A DNA stretch of 64,000 nt from Lojkania enalia (lineage: Eukaryota > Ascomycota > Dothideomycetes > Pleosporales): the NCBI GenBank assembly GCA_010094045.1, contig ML986645.1, forward strand, positions 68,446 through 132,445, in the 5' to 3' direction. The notes under the pieces are model-generated. The model saw only the letters and a list, made by a program, of their open reading frames with translations, ran no database searches and was not told the origin of the DNA. Below, piece by piece: positions 11,335 to 21,480 of this stretch (position 1 is its first letter; every line of letters begins with the position of its first letter). The translations under genes and the position numbers were made by a program.

Positions 11335-13617
11335 TTAGAAACGTGTCGAGGCGCTGCGCGCAAGTCCAGGTCGCGGAGCTGGCGCGGTTGGCTTGATAGC
11401 AGCCTTCTGCGGAGACCCATTCGGTGCAACGGACGACCTAGCACCAATCTTCTGGAATCCTTGCATCAGGTCAATGCCGGGCTCGGACTCATCGCTATGG
11501 AGAAGGTGGAAGATGTCGTCATCGCTGGGAGGATCAAATGCCTGAGGCGGGGTCAACCCAGTATGGCCAGCTTCTATCTTGGGAAGTGAGAAGCTAGGAA
11601 TTGGGTCTGAGGTAGGAACCTGTGACTTCGACGGAGACTGCTGACGAGCAGGAGACATAGAAGAAGGGATGCTGAGGAAGGAAGACTTCCAGTCAGGGGT
11701 AGGTGAGGCCAACTTGTTGCCAGTGACGTCTGCCAGGATACCAGTCGTGGTAGCAGCACGCTCAAGGCGCGGTCGCCTCGCCGTTGGCTTTAGGGGAGAG
11801 TCTATGTAGTCAAAATTCATCTCGCCAAATACATCATAGGTGTTCTCGAAGCCTTCGCCGAGGAGGTTCACATTCTCCGGGTTTGGAATGTTGACCATTG
11901 GACTCCAGCTTGCCGTGTTTAGGAATGACGATGTATCGACCCACACGGGCATGCTCTTGTCAGGTGATCCACCAACAAGCTCGCGCATCCGATTGCGGTG
12001 GTTGCGCAGATTGGTGTTTGGAGAGGCAGATGCTGGTGGAAGAGCAGGCCGCTTGAAGACTATAGCGGGAGTGAGCGGGCCGTCACCCTGTTTCTCGCTT
12101 GCACGGAAGGGAGAGGAAAGAAGAGCGGTATCGTGTGGCTGCTTCATGTACGGACGTGGCTTCGAAGGGGAATCATAAGATGAGCCGCGAATGCGGGCAA
12201 TCTCTTCCTCTGCACGACCACGCTTGATGCTGGGCCGATCGTGGTCAGCCTCCGAAGTCAAAAGTGGGCCTAGCGGGTTTCTCTTGATGGCAGACGACTC
12301 GATCGAGGAATAGTAACCACTATCACCAAGACCGTTAAACTTGCGCTTGCGTCCACCAGACCGGCTATTGGACGGAAAGCGGGGAGCATGTGGCGGTGTA
12401 TCGCCACGAAGGGAGCGAGCCACAGGTGCTGGCGGTGAAGAGTGAATGTCAGCAGGGGGTGGTGAAGACGGAATTTGCTGTCGAGATGTCGGCACGCTCC
12501 GCTCTGGGTCATGGCCATCATGTGCGGCTGGATCTGAACAGGGAATCGTGGCATCCGAAGACAATTCGGTCTCCTCCGGGAATTTGCTCGAGTCGATGCT
12601 CTTGACAGTGCCTAGTGGTGGCGGCGGAGGGAAGCTAGCAGACGTTGACGTAGTTGGGCGAGCCAAGTCATTATGGTATCCTGACACAAAACCATCAGGG
12701 TTTGGCGGTCGACGAGTAGACTTGATCTTGTAGTACTGCTTCTCAAAGCCTGGGTTGATGCGCCAGTAGTGGCCCTTTCCGGGGTCATCTTTGGGGCGCT
12801 CTTGTTTCGAGAATGATTTGCTCAAGCTAAGGTTGTGTCGGATACTGTTTTGCCAGCCAGTTTCCTGAGAGTTGCGGTAGAAGGCAAAGGTATCTGAGAT
12901 CCACTTATAGATTTGAGCCAGAGTCAATCGACGGTTAGGCGCACGAAGAATAGCCATGCCGATAAGATTAGCATAGCTGTATGGAGGCTTGACGTTAACA
13001 CCGTCATCCTCAACCAGTGGCATCTGATCTGGCTCCGGTAGAGGGCCATCCTCTTCGACGGGAGGTGGTTCCCGGGTTTTATGTTTCTTGCTACGATCAC
13101 GGAGAGGGGCGGCGTCTGACAAGCCCCTCTTATTTCCCGCCAGCTTCACTGGAGGTTCTGCTGCACCTTGAAGGCCCACAAGGTTGGGGAGACTATTTTC
13201 ATCGAAATTGAAAGTATTCTCCTTGTCAAATTGGGACGGAAAGTTAGAGAACACGGGCGGCTGATTGCTAGCCATGATCTGTGACTGTCTGGGAATCGAT
13301 CGCTGTACCTTCTTCACCGGAGAGTCCGTTCGAAAATTCTGGATCTGTGGAGGAGGTAGCGATACGGCGTTCAGACCCTTTTCGGCGAGGGCGCTGGGAG
13401 GGGGTGAGCTCGAGACGTGTCGAGTCTTTCGCGGCGACTGCGCTGCGGCAAAGATCACTGGAGGTTGTAGAAGGGTGTGCTGATCGGCCGACACGTCTGT
13501 CACCGGTGCGAAGGCGTCGAGGAGCTGTGGATCGTATACGGCAACCTCGTGGTGGTCGGTCGAAGGAATGGGGTCTTGGAAAATTTGCAAGGGCGGCTGT
13601 CGACGCGTTGTAGCCAT
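11335..13617 (-). CDS. Forkhead transcription factor, Sep1/Hcm1-like
   Basis: Single exon, 760 aa from the ATG at 13617 (another in-frame ATG lies three codons upstream). The forkhead winged-helix domain spans about residues 209-300: KPPYSYANLIGMAILRAPNR, then helix 2-3 with TLAQIYKWISDTFAFYR and the recognition helix GWQNSIRHNLSLSKSFSK, closing with KDDPGKGHYWRINPG. The GKGHYW form and the lack of an FHA domain point to the Sep1/Hcm1 branch rather than Fkh1/2. These factors drive cell-cycle genes and septation. The flanks are long, disordered and rich in Ser-Pro (SPRK, SPVK, TPPH), possible CDK sites. Two ACGCGT boxes lie upstream. Confidence 0.9.
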   Translation of the reverse strand: MATTRRQPPLQIFQDPIPSTDHHEVAVYDPQLLDAFAPVTDVSADQHTLLQPPVIFAAAQSPRKTRHVSSSPPPSALAEKGLNAVSLPPPQIQNFRTDSPVKKVQRSIPRQSQIMASNQPPVFSNFPSQFDKENTFNFDENSLPNLVGLQGAAEPPVKLAGNKRGLSDAAPLRDRSKKHKTREPPPVEEDGPLPEPDQMPLVEDDGVNVKPPYSYANLIGMAILRAPNRRLTLAQIYKWISDTFAFYRNSQETGWQNSIRHNLSLSKSFSKQERPKDDPGKGHYWRINPGFEKQYYKIKSTRRPPNPDGFVSGYHNDLARPTTSTSASFPPPPPLGTVKSIDSSKFPEETELSSDATIPCSDPAAHDGHDPERSVPTSRQQIPSSPPPADIHSSPPAPVARSLRGDTPPHAPRFPSNSRSGGRKRKFNGLGDSGYYSSIESSAIKRNPLGPLLTSEADHDRPSIKRGRAEEEIARIRGSSYDSPSKPRPYMKQPHDTALLSSPFRASEKQGDGPLTPAIVFKRPALPPASASPNTNLRNHRNRMRELVGGSPDKSMPVWVDTSSFLNTASWSPMVNIPNPENVNLLGEGFENTYDVFGEMNFDYIDSPLKPTARRPRLERAATTTGILADVTGNKLASPTPDWKSSFLSIPSSMSPARQQSPSKSQVPTSDPIPSFSLPKIEAGHTGLTPPQAFDPPSDDDIFHLLHSDESEPGIDLMQGFQKIGARSSVAPNGSPQKAAIKPTAPAPRPGLARSASTRF

Positions 13618-13674
13618 GACAAACACGGCTCACAAGGCCAACGACGACCTTGTATATACTCTTCAAGCGCTATG

Positions 13675-13680
13675 ACGCGT
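13675..13680. promoter_or_regulatory. ACGCGT (MluI cell-cycle box type) 58 bp before the forkhead start
   Basis: Perfect ACGCGT palindrome. In yeasts this is the binding core of the MBF factor, active at G1/S. A second copy is at 14332-14337; a third lies within the first coding codons at 13603-13608. Function is inferred from position. Confidence 0.45.
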
Positions 13681-14308
13681 GAAATCGCGTGAATTTTTTG
13701 ATATTGGGTTCGTGGTGGTGAGGAGGCACAGTTGGGGGGAAACTTCTGTTGTCGGAAATTGCGATGACGGCAAGCGCAGCAGCGGTCGAGGCGGTGGGCA
13801 GGTTAATGGCAGTACACGTGTTTAAGAGATGCGCGGCCCAGTGCGGGAGTTAGTTCTGCAAAGTAGAGTGAGAAAGGAGACCTTCGAGGAGGGGCGCGGG
13901 CTGCCTGCTTACCTGTGCGGATATGGTGGTGAGGCAGCGGAGCAATTCGCTTGGCCGGCGCTAAAAAGCAACTTTGAGGAAGACTAGATCGCGGTGGCGG
14001 CTAGCTGAGCAGACAGCAGTGTTTGGGGCGGCCGAAAAGGAGCAAATGTTTGGGCAAAAAGGATGCAGAGAAGGTATGAAGGGAAGAAACGAGGAGGTTG
14101 CGAAGAGAAGAGTGTGTGGTGTGTAAGGCGAGTGGGCTGTTCGGCACTGAGGAACAAGGTGGAAGTAAAAGCAGGACTTGGGGCAGGCACGACTCGGCAG
14201 GCAGGCGCAGGGCAGGGCAGCGAGAGCAGGCACGATTTAGGGTGGGGAAGGCACGAACGAACAGAGGCAGGCGCCCGCCAAGGAAAAGTGAATGCAAGGG
14301 GCGATTGA

Positions 14309-14337
14309 CCAATCAGCGGGCCAGGTCTGCGACGCGT
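14309..14337. promoter_or_regulatory. CCAATCA box with nearby ACGCGT, distal forkhead promoter
   Basis: CCAATCA at 14309-14315 is the core bound by the HAP/NF-Y complex in fungi. ACGCGT follows at 14332-14337, about 720 bp upstream of the forkhead start. Both are exact core matches; whether they act on this gene is inference. Confidence 0.35.
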
Positions 14338-14935
14338 CCGATCGGTCGCGTCATCCCATTGATTTCTCCAGGCTTCTTCCTCGCGCCACCCCCGAACTAG
14401 CCAGCTGTCCCACCGATGAAGCACTACTGCAATAGTAATTCTCCTTCGCCCTAGCGATAATCGAGATGCTCTTCTTCTTCAGATTATTATTACAATTGCA
14501 TGTCTCGAGCGGCGTCGCTGCGGACGCGGGTCAGCCGACCCAGCGGTAAACAAACCTTGCAGCGCGTCCAGACGCAGCGACACTGAGACGACAAGCGGTC
14601 ATAATAATCCAGGCCCGTGGTTAGCGGCTCCCAAACGACTCCGGAGCAACGATGCACAGCCTATCCTATCGATATCGACACTGAAACTCCGACATGGGGA
14701 CGCTGGCTCCACTCGGATCATCCTGGCCGCGGCACTCAGCTCCACCAACCAAGCCTCACCACGCCATTGTTGCCCATATCCCCCAAAGGACGAGCATGAA
14801 CCGGATGGCGCGTGAAGCTCGATAATACGAAATATAAGCCGGCCCCTCTCATCATTACGCGGCAAATATCGCCTGGCACCTCACTTGTGTTTTCCGTCTT
14901 CCCAATAGCGACTCCAGCACCTAGTTCTTGACCAC

Positions 14936-15502
14936 GGGTCACTGGTCCTGACACGTCGGACTCACGGAAACCACACGGTAAACACCTTCTACGGTCCAAG
15001 ACTTTATCAAATTGATCATTTGAGGCCCACTAGGCCAACCTGTTTGCTCCCACTGTTTCTTACAGCCCTCCATGGGCGCTGTTGTCGGTACCCCACCGAA
15101 CCATCCTTGCTGACCAGTTTCCTTGAACTTCCTCGCTTTGTACCCTAGCATTCTTTCAATTTCCGTATAGATCTCAATGGCCCATATAGCTCTTCAGTTA
15201 CTTGCAAGGTTCTGTAGCCCCGCAGATGTCATCGCCTTCCCCCCAGGCGTCTAACTCGCTAGGGATAGTCTTATCCGTTAGCAAGAAACACTTAGAATAT
15301 GTAGGGAGTCAACGGATAAACAGCCGCGTAAATCGTCACTCCACGAGTTCACATAATCTTGGAGATTTCCATTTGTTCCTGCTTGCCGGGCTAAAATAGT
15401 TCCTAAAATGTCTCTTGGTTGGACTAGCGCATAGTCAGATGGACTTTCACATTCTCCAGAGCCGCTCTTCAGCCACAGGTCTACCTGGCTATTATAGATC
15501 AA
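14936..15502 (-). pseudogene. Decayed coding locus, unknown family
   Basis: Three consecutive blocks on this strand read like protein but do not join. Block A (15502-15310) reads SGSGECESPSDYALVQPRDI and on to NSWSDDLRGCLSVDSLHIL. Block B (about 15260-15200) reads LDAWGEGDDICGATEPCK. Block C (about 15190-14939) reads EIYTEIERMLGYKARKF and KETGQQGWFGGVPTTAP. The gaps would need introns of about 35 and 29 bp, below the usual fungal size, so frameshifts are more likely. The composition (spaced Cys, Gly and Trp) suggests a secreted protein, but I do not recognise the family and find no clear amino end upstream. Confidence 0.4.
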
Positions 15503-16582
15503 GCCAAAATGTTAGAGATCATCACAGGGCTCTCTTTACGCCTCTTGCCTTGCTCCGACAATATACGGGGCTACAATGATGATTCGAGCGCAGGGCAAAC
15601 CATTATGTCCTCAATTACTGATTTGTGCAGTAGCAATTCTCCGCTCATACCCATACATCATTTTGTTGCATTTTGGCTTTCATACGATGTGGCTGAAAGC
15701 CATCCATGAAATTGGTCTAGATTTAGTTATAAGAGATTTCACTAAAGCATGGGGGTTTGCTACGCTAGGAAAGCACCTACTTTCGAGCCGAATTGCACTC
15801 TGTCAGATAGTTCTCACAATTTTTTTTTTTTTGGAATTTACCAATTCCTATCCTGAATACGATGCGGTACGCCTACTTCGTCGCCTTGTCTACCTCTGAA
15901 TGCTAACTATCTTCTATTCAACACACAACGTGTTACTAAACTAGGAACAGAGTGACTATTTAGACCAATTTCAGCATTTGCATCTCGTTAAGACCTTCGG
16001 GCTAAATCAAAACAATCAGGTCTATGTTCTAGAGGTATTTCCAGAATTAACGTTGAGAGGCAGTGTACGACACGGGCGTTAGATCAATCATTCCGACCGT
16101 CCAGGATCTACAGTAGGCAACCATCAGTACCTAGGAGATGGGCCCATCATTTTTGCTTAATACAACCGTTACCATGGCCACAATTCTCGATTTGTTGGTT
16201 CCCCTCGGTGGAGAAACGAGAGAACATGTTTCGTACTCAGCATCTCTACCTTACCGCCATCATATGGTAACGGCGTGGTTCCAGCCAGTATTCTTCATAG
16301 AATTGTTCCTGCTGTACCATTGCGGATCTATCAGTCTCTTCCGTACGAGGTATCAGGTCGCCATGCTCTCATCAGCGTTCAGATCCGCAATAACAGGTAG
16401 CAATAGATCAGTCTCGGGCATCTCCTTGGTTACACTACCCATCTCTCGGCCTCTTGACTCAATCCATCTTCAGACAATGCTCCCTCCATGTATAAAGATG
16501 CTTCTTTGACCTCGCCTAGGCAGCATCCAGCAAGCCCCACCCGCTCAAGTACATCTGAAGGCACTCTTTCAATTCAATCACC

Positions 16583-17976
16583 ATGCTCATTTACTCCTTC
16601 CTCGCTCTCCTTGCGACTAAGCTCACTCGGTTTTGGCACAGGACGTGATTAATGTACAAACACTACGTACGACAAGATTTGCGTTCAATCCCAGAAGCAC
16701 CATTCGAACCTTATACGAGTTTGGCACGATAGTCCACACCTTTAGTGTTGCTGTCATGGCGCGCTTGGCCATCACTCACACTCCTGATACCACTACCTTT
16801 ACTAACATTATCGAAACAATAAGTATTACTACGACCACAATAGCCTCAACTCCGCCCACTACTACAGTTGCTGCACCTTCAAGTTTCTTACCCTTTATCT
16901 TAGTCATCCAGACTCCCGTCATTTCTCTCAGGCTTACTTCTGAGCCCCAATACGAGCGCGGTATGGTGGACCTCACTGATGGTTCTCGTCCTCTCATCAA
17001 TCGTCAGACCGCTAAAAATAACATCGGTAGGTTCATTGTTAACCCAGACGACTCTACTTCCGGCTTGAACAGGACCTACCCCCGCCAAGTCTATTGCAAA
17101 GTGAATATCATTATCAACACAACGAGTACTAGCACGGCCACTACAGAGCCAACGACCTCTGTCGAACCTCAGAGCACAGAAAATTTCCTAAACATATGCG
17201 CAATTATCATTACGACCATGGTCACAGAGATCATGCCAGCGCCCATATTTTACGCTGTTTGCGCTCAGAAAAATTTAGGTAAGTATATTGCTTACGATTA
17301 ATGTAGCGCCAATACTAATAGAATAGATATTGGATCGCATCATGGGCGTAGACAATAACACCATGATTTTCAACAAGGTAGACTAAAAGAAGCAACAGGG
17401 TCTGCCCCTCTCCGAGGAATTGATAACCTTCAGCGATTCTGCCTACAGCTACTGCATCGCCTGCCAAAACACCGCGAGTCCTTTCCCATTTTCCTTCTAT
17501 ACGCCCTTCATATCAAAGTTTTTCTCTTGCCCCGTATTTCATCTATTAGTCTGTGTATTCCACATATTACACCAGCTAATATCCCCAGGCCAACTGCGCG
17601 GGATCCTTCTTCAGCTACCGCAACGAATGCTATCTTTGCCTCAGCCCCTTCCCCAACTTCCCCTAATATCAACATCTTCCTGCTTGGTCGACCACCCCAT
17701 ACGGAGTGCAACCATGGCTCTAGTAACCAGTACTTGGGTATTGTTTATGCAGAGGGAGAGTGTTTGAGGGATCTAAGCTTCAGCTTCAGCAACGGACCGT
17801 GTGAACGATTTAGTTGGTCGCCTCGGCGTCATAATCACGAGAATCATAAGAATAAGAGGGGCAGTAGTGTCTTCGAAGACAAGGAACAAGGATTTGGGGA
17901 GGTCCGAGCTACTTCAGGGGTAGTGGTAAGTATTACAGAATACTATCCATGGCAAAATTTCTGTGACCACTTTTAG
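16583..17976 (+). pseudogene. Decayed Thr-rich secreted protein gene
   Basis: It starts with a signal-peptide-like MLIYSFLALLATKLT at 16583, then needs a frame change to enter a Thr-rich stretch (THTPDTTTFTNIIETISITT) typical of fungal surface proteins. Further on come a Cys region (IFYAVCAQKNL), a well-formed intron at 17279-17326 (GTAAGT donor, TACTAAT branch, ATAG acceptor) followed by a stop in the joined frame, then SAYSYCIACQNTA in another frame and YAEGECLRDLSFSFSNGPC in a third. The CxxCQ-containing carboxyl part recalls a common family of secreted fungal proteins. At least three frame changes argue for a pseudogene; undetected small introns are the alternative. Confidence 0.5.
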
Positions 17977-19494
17977 TTGTCGTTATTTTATAGCTTTAGT
18001 ATTGAAAGCTTGAGCTGGCGGTACGAGGTTGGGGTCTCAGGCACGTGCAGTTGGCGGGGAATAAAACAGCAGTTTTAATATCTTGCTGGCTTCATGCGTG
18101 ATACATGTGAATATGAAATTACCTCGTAGTACTAGAGGTCTTTGATGTGGAGTTATCGTGGCAAGTGTGGGGTGATGGCTTGTACGCAGGGGCTGTGCAA
18201 ACGGTAAAGGTTTTAGCCTGGAGTTTGATCTCGGGACTCCGTAACACATCCAGAGGAACATTATCGTAAACCTTTTAGGAAAATGGCTCAAGTTTCTGGG
18301 TATTGGTTTTATCAGAGAGGCTGTGTAGACACTTCCTTTCTAGTGACCGGGGCCCAAACGAGTATAGCGCATCTTAGCACCTGCCTATCCAATAATATTG
18401 TTCAGGTGTTCTTCGTCCTTCTACGCCTCATTCACCCTTCCATCTCTTCCTATTCGTCTTGTTCCATATACCCACATAATATGTTACTTCTTCTCAATTG
18501 CGTACCCCCACGGCTTGCAGCCGGTGTCCTCTTTCTTCATCCCCGCCGAGCGTGTCACAAGCGCAGAGTCGTGGACGTTTCCCAGAGGAAGGCGCAGTGC
18601 AGCCAGCGCACTCGTCGTCAAAAAGTGCCTTAGACACGAGTTCGATTTTGATTCCTTATATCCTTTCAACTCTTCACTTTCATTGATCGGATTCTATGCA
18701 TTTGTGCCCGACTCGAGGCGTAGAGGCCCAACGCTCTCCAGCCTCATGTTTTGCTTGGCCAATCAAACGAGGCGTACATCTTAGCAGCCAAGTCGACGTG
18801 CCGCGAGTCCTCCGAGTTGGCTGCGGTCATGAGCACGAGATCCTCAGTCTTTGGTTTACAGTTAATCTTCAATGCAGCTTATGTGTTCGTGTGCCCAATC
18901 GCTTGATCGTTCAATCCCGCGCCCGCGACTCCATCCTAGATATGGACGCCGATTCTCGTATATGGGTAACTCTTCTAGGAACGTTCAGATATAGGAGTAG
19001 ACGCGCTATGCCATAACTGGGCCCCGAAATCATTCCGGCGTCTACTTTCAGTCGAGTACGATCGTGTAAATGGTTGCCTGTTTGTTCCAGAGGCTCACCT
19101 CTCCCACTCCCGGCGATGTATTTCTCGAGACCGTGTCTCGCTCACACCTTTTCAGCTAGGATCATCTATGTTTCCTCTTGTTCTCGTTACAGCCTTGTTT
19201 GAATGCTAAACTCTCACTTGAAGATACCAAAGTCAAACACGGGTAAGCATATTTTAACTGTTTCGACTATTGTTAGCTCTGCTCACACCCTCCCAACTAT
19301 TCTTAAAGTCGTAGTGTTATGTAGCGTGAGATAGTATAGGATTCTCTTCTAAGTGGATGCTTACCATGTTGACAGTTCCCGCACTAACATCTCGTGAGGG
19401 AGTATTCTTCGGATGATTTCGTGTCATCAAGCATGATCTATCTGACTTGACTGGGATGATTCATTAGCGCCTTTTGATCTCTCAAGGCTCCAAA
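17977..19494. other. Intergenic, no gene supported
   Basis: About 1.5 kb with short open frames only (for instance 18283-18633 + and 18696-19016 +), none with recognisable features. The last few hundred bases should be the promoter of the half-zinc-cluster gene. Confidence 0.5.
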
Positions 19495-20784
19495 ATGGTC
19501 CTCGATAAGAAGATGCTACATAAAACACTTTTTATCCGTCGCAGCGAGCCTCAATCAGAGACGAGTCCTCCTTGGGATGGAATTGACTTTATTTATCGGC
19601 TCGGATCCGACGAGTTGTCTGATCGACTCAAGGGCCATTATTTAAACTACCAAACCCTTCGACAGCGGAAGCATCAGGCGGCTATCGATTTTCTACGTGA
19701 GGAGCTTCAAATAATGCAAGCGGAGGACGGTCGGCAAATCAATATAGCGAGCCATCTCGAGCAGAAGAGCTTTAATAGTCCCCGAAGCGAGAGGAAAGAG
19801 TCTCAAGACATCTCATCTGTTAGTAGTACTTCTCGAAGCACGCACTCTCCACCCGCTTCCAGTTCACAATCGCCACGACCACCACTTCGAGTCAAGCCTA
19901 GCATAGAGCCACTTGCCCTAAGCCGACACGAACCTCTGTCATCGATCACAACTGGACAACAGCTTGTTTTCAATTTACGCGACGGGAGAACTATGCATGT
20001 CAAGACGAAAAGGAAAATGACAGATGAAGAACGTGAAGCTTACAAGGAAACGCGGAAACGCGGAGCCTGTGATCAATGCAAGCAAAAAAAAGGAAAAGTA
20101 TTCATAAGCTTCCCATCAAGGCCTTACTCTTGACCTAGGTTATGTTCTAATATCACTAGTGTACCCACAAAATTCCTTCGTCACCAGAATCCATTCAAGC
20201 CAACAGTATGAAGCAGGGGGTCAAAAGGTGCGTCGCCTAGGTTTATCGAGCTAGCTTCTTACTTGAATCTCAGAAGAAATTCCGTGGAACATCGACTTTC
20301 ACCGTCTAGAGAAGGGTTAGGCATTCATCGCTACTCCCACGACGAATCTCGACCTGGCAAAAGACTAGCCATGAGTACACCTGCTTCGTCATTTCCAGCC
20401 GAGTCAGGGTTATCTCCTCAGTTCAATGATACTGTTGTCTCGCCTGGCTCGACACAAAATATAGACAGATACGATCCTGATTTAAGTTTGGAGACTCCAT
20501 ATAATAAACCAATGTACGTATCAAATCATATATCACAAGAGGTATTACAAAGCCTTTCGCCTAGCAATCCCGGTACCGAGGGACCTCTCCGAGTTGATTT
20601 CCACCTTCCACAAGACGATATAGAGAATATCCGGGCCGGCTCTAGCGCTGCTAGACCGTTTCTTCCTTTTTCTCCCGTTAATCTTTTTCCTAGTTCTTAC
20701 CAGTTTCCCTGTGGACCCGGTTTCATGAACCCACAATCCATGCATTCGCATAGCCCGTGGCCAGGGGAGCCTGGACATACATGA
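19495..20784 (+). CDS. Nuclear-type regulator with a half zinc-cluster motif, possibly truncated
   Basis: Three exons, 19495-20097, 20160-20227 and 20274-20784, with introns of 62 and 46 bp; 393 aa. Joining exon 1 to 2 creates RKRGACDQCKQKKGKCTHK, a CX2CX6C element like the first half of a Zn(II)2Cys6 DNA-binding cluster; the second half is absent. Before it lies KRKMTDEEREAYKETR, a basic helix-like stretch, and an amino-terminal part rich in charged residues (LKGHYLNYQTLRQRKHQAA). The carboxyl part is Ser/Pro-rich. DNA binding is inferred from the motif. The ATG at 19495 is the first in frame; an upstream exon cannot be excluded. Coding-like sequence continues past the stop in broken frames (see 20785-21480), so the 3' end may be decayed. 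Confidence 0.6.
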
Positions 20785-21480
20785 ATATTTACCTTTCTAG
20801 AATCCAGCCACTTCTATATTTGAGCCAGCAAAAGAGTCAGCCAAGGACTTATCCGTCGGACCTTACTCCTCGCCACAATGACACTGTCCAGAATTCTTTT
20901 TAAGAGACCATACCACACATCGCCAAAGCGCTGGGGATTGGATCTTCTTCTCCACACATATGACATCGGTTTGCTTAGGACAAGGAAATGCCTTCCTCCA
21001 GGCGATTGGATCTCTATTAAAGGCCCTCACTGCCCTCGATATAGGAATATATGCAGGCTTCCTTCTAGGCTGCTCTGAAATAGTCCTTATCCCTTTTACA
21101 CAGTGATCTGGATGGATCGACAGTTCCCTTAGGTTGCATTTACACCTCCGAATCTCTAACTAGTTATCTCCGGTTCTGGCACGGCACCTATTCGCATTGC
21201 ACAACAATAAAGGCGACATTATTAGAATGCATCTCCATCTCTATCTTAATCGCTTTAACAGCGGGAAATCAACAGAATCTACAGTGACCGAATTATAACA
21301 GTCACCTCCCGAGTAAACGACATGCGCTGACGACTGTGGAGTAGCTGTAGCGATTTGCCCGATTATTGGGTTTCAACTCCCAGTCTAGCCATTGAGGATA
21401 ATCCAGCCGTCCCAAACTCATTACAATGGGACACTGAATTTTGGAGTCCATACCCGGAATAGTTTCCTAAATCCCTCTGT
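20785..21480 (+). pseudogene. Coding-like remnant downstream of the half-zinc-cluster gene
   Basis: After the stop at 20784 the text still reads like protein in shifting frames. From 20809: NPATSIFEPAKESAKDLSVG, a TGA, then HCPEFFLRDHTTHRQSAGDW and on to GNAFLQAIGSLLKALTALDI, GIYAGFLLGCSEIVLIPFTQ. After a +1 shift: DLDGSTVPLGCIYTSESLTS, then YLRFWHGTYSHCTTIKATLL. Around 21370: LPDYWVSTPSLAIEDNPAVP, NSLQWDTEFWSPYPE and a stop. It may be the lost carboxyl half of the preceding gene. No family is recognised. Confidence 0.4.

Larger units (their letters stand above)
13618..14935. other. Long forkhead promoter region
   Basis: About 1.3 kb, GC-richer than its surroundings, with many overlapping short open frames on both strands between 13961 and 14424. 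None shows family features, and they are explained by a lack of stops in GC-rich sequence. It most likely serves as the promoter and 5' untranslated region of the forkhead gene. Confidence 0.45.

Noticed and set aside
13961..14424. Minus-strand frames of 90, 103 and 146 codons upstream of the forkhead gene
   Set aside because: Three frames overlap in the same GC-rich promoter stretch and none shows motifs or a sensible protein composition.
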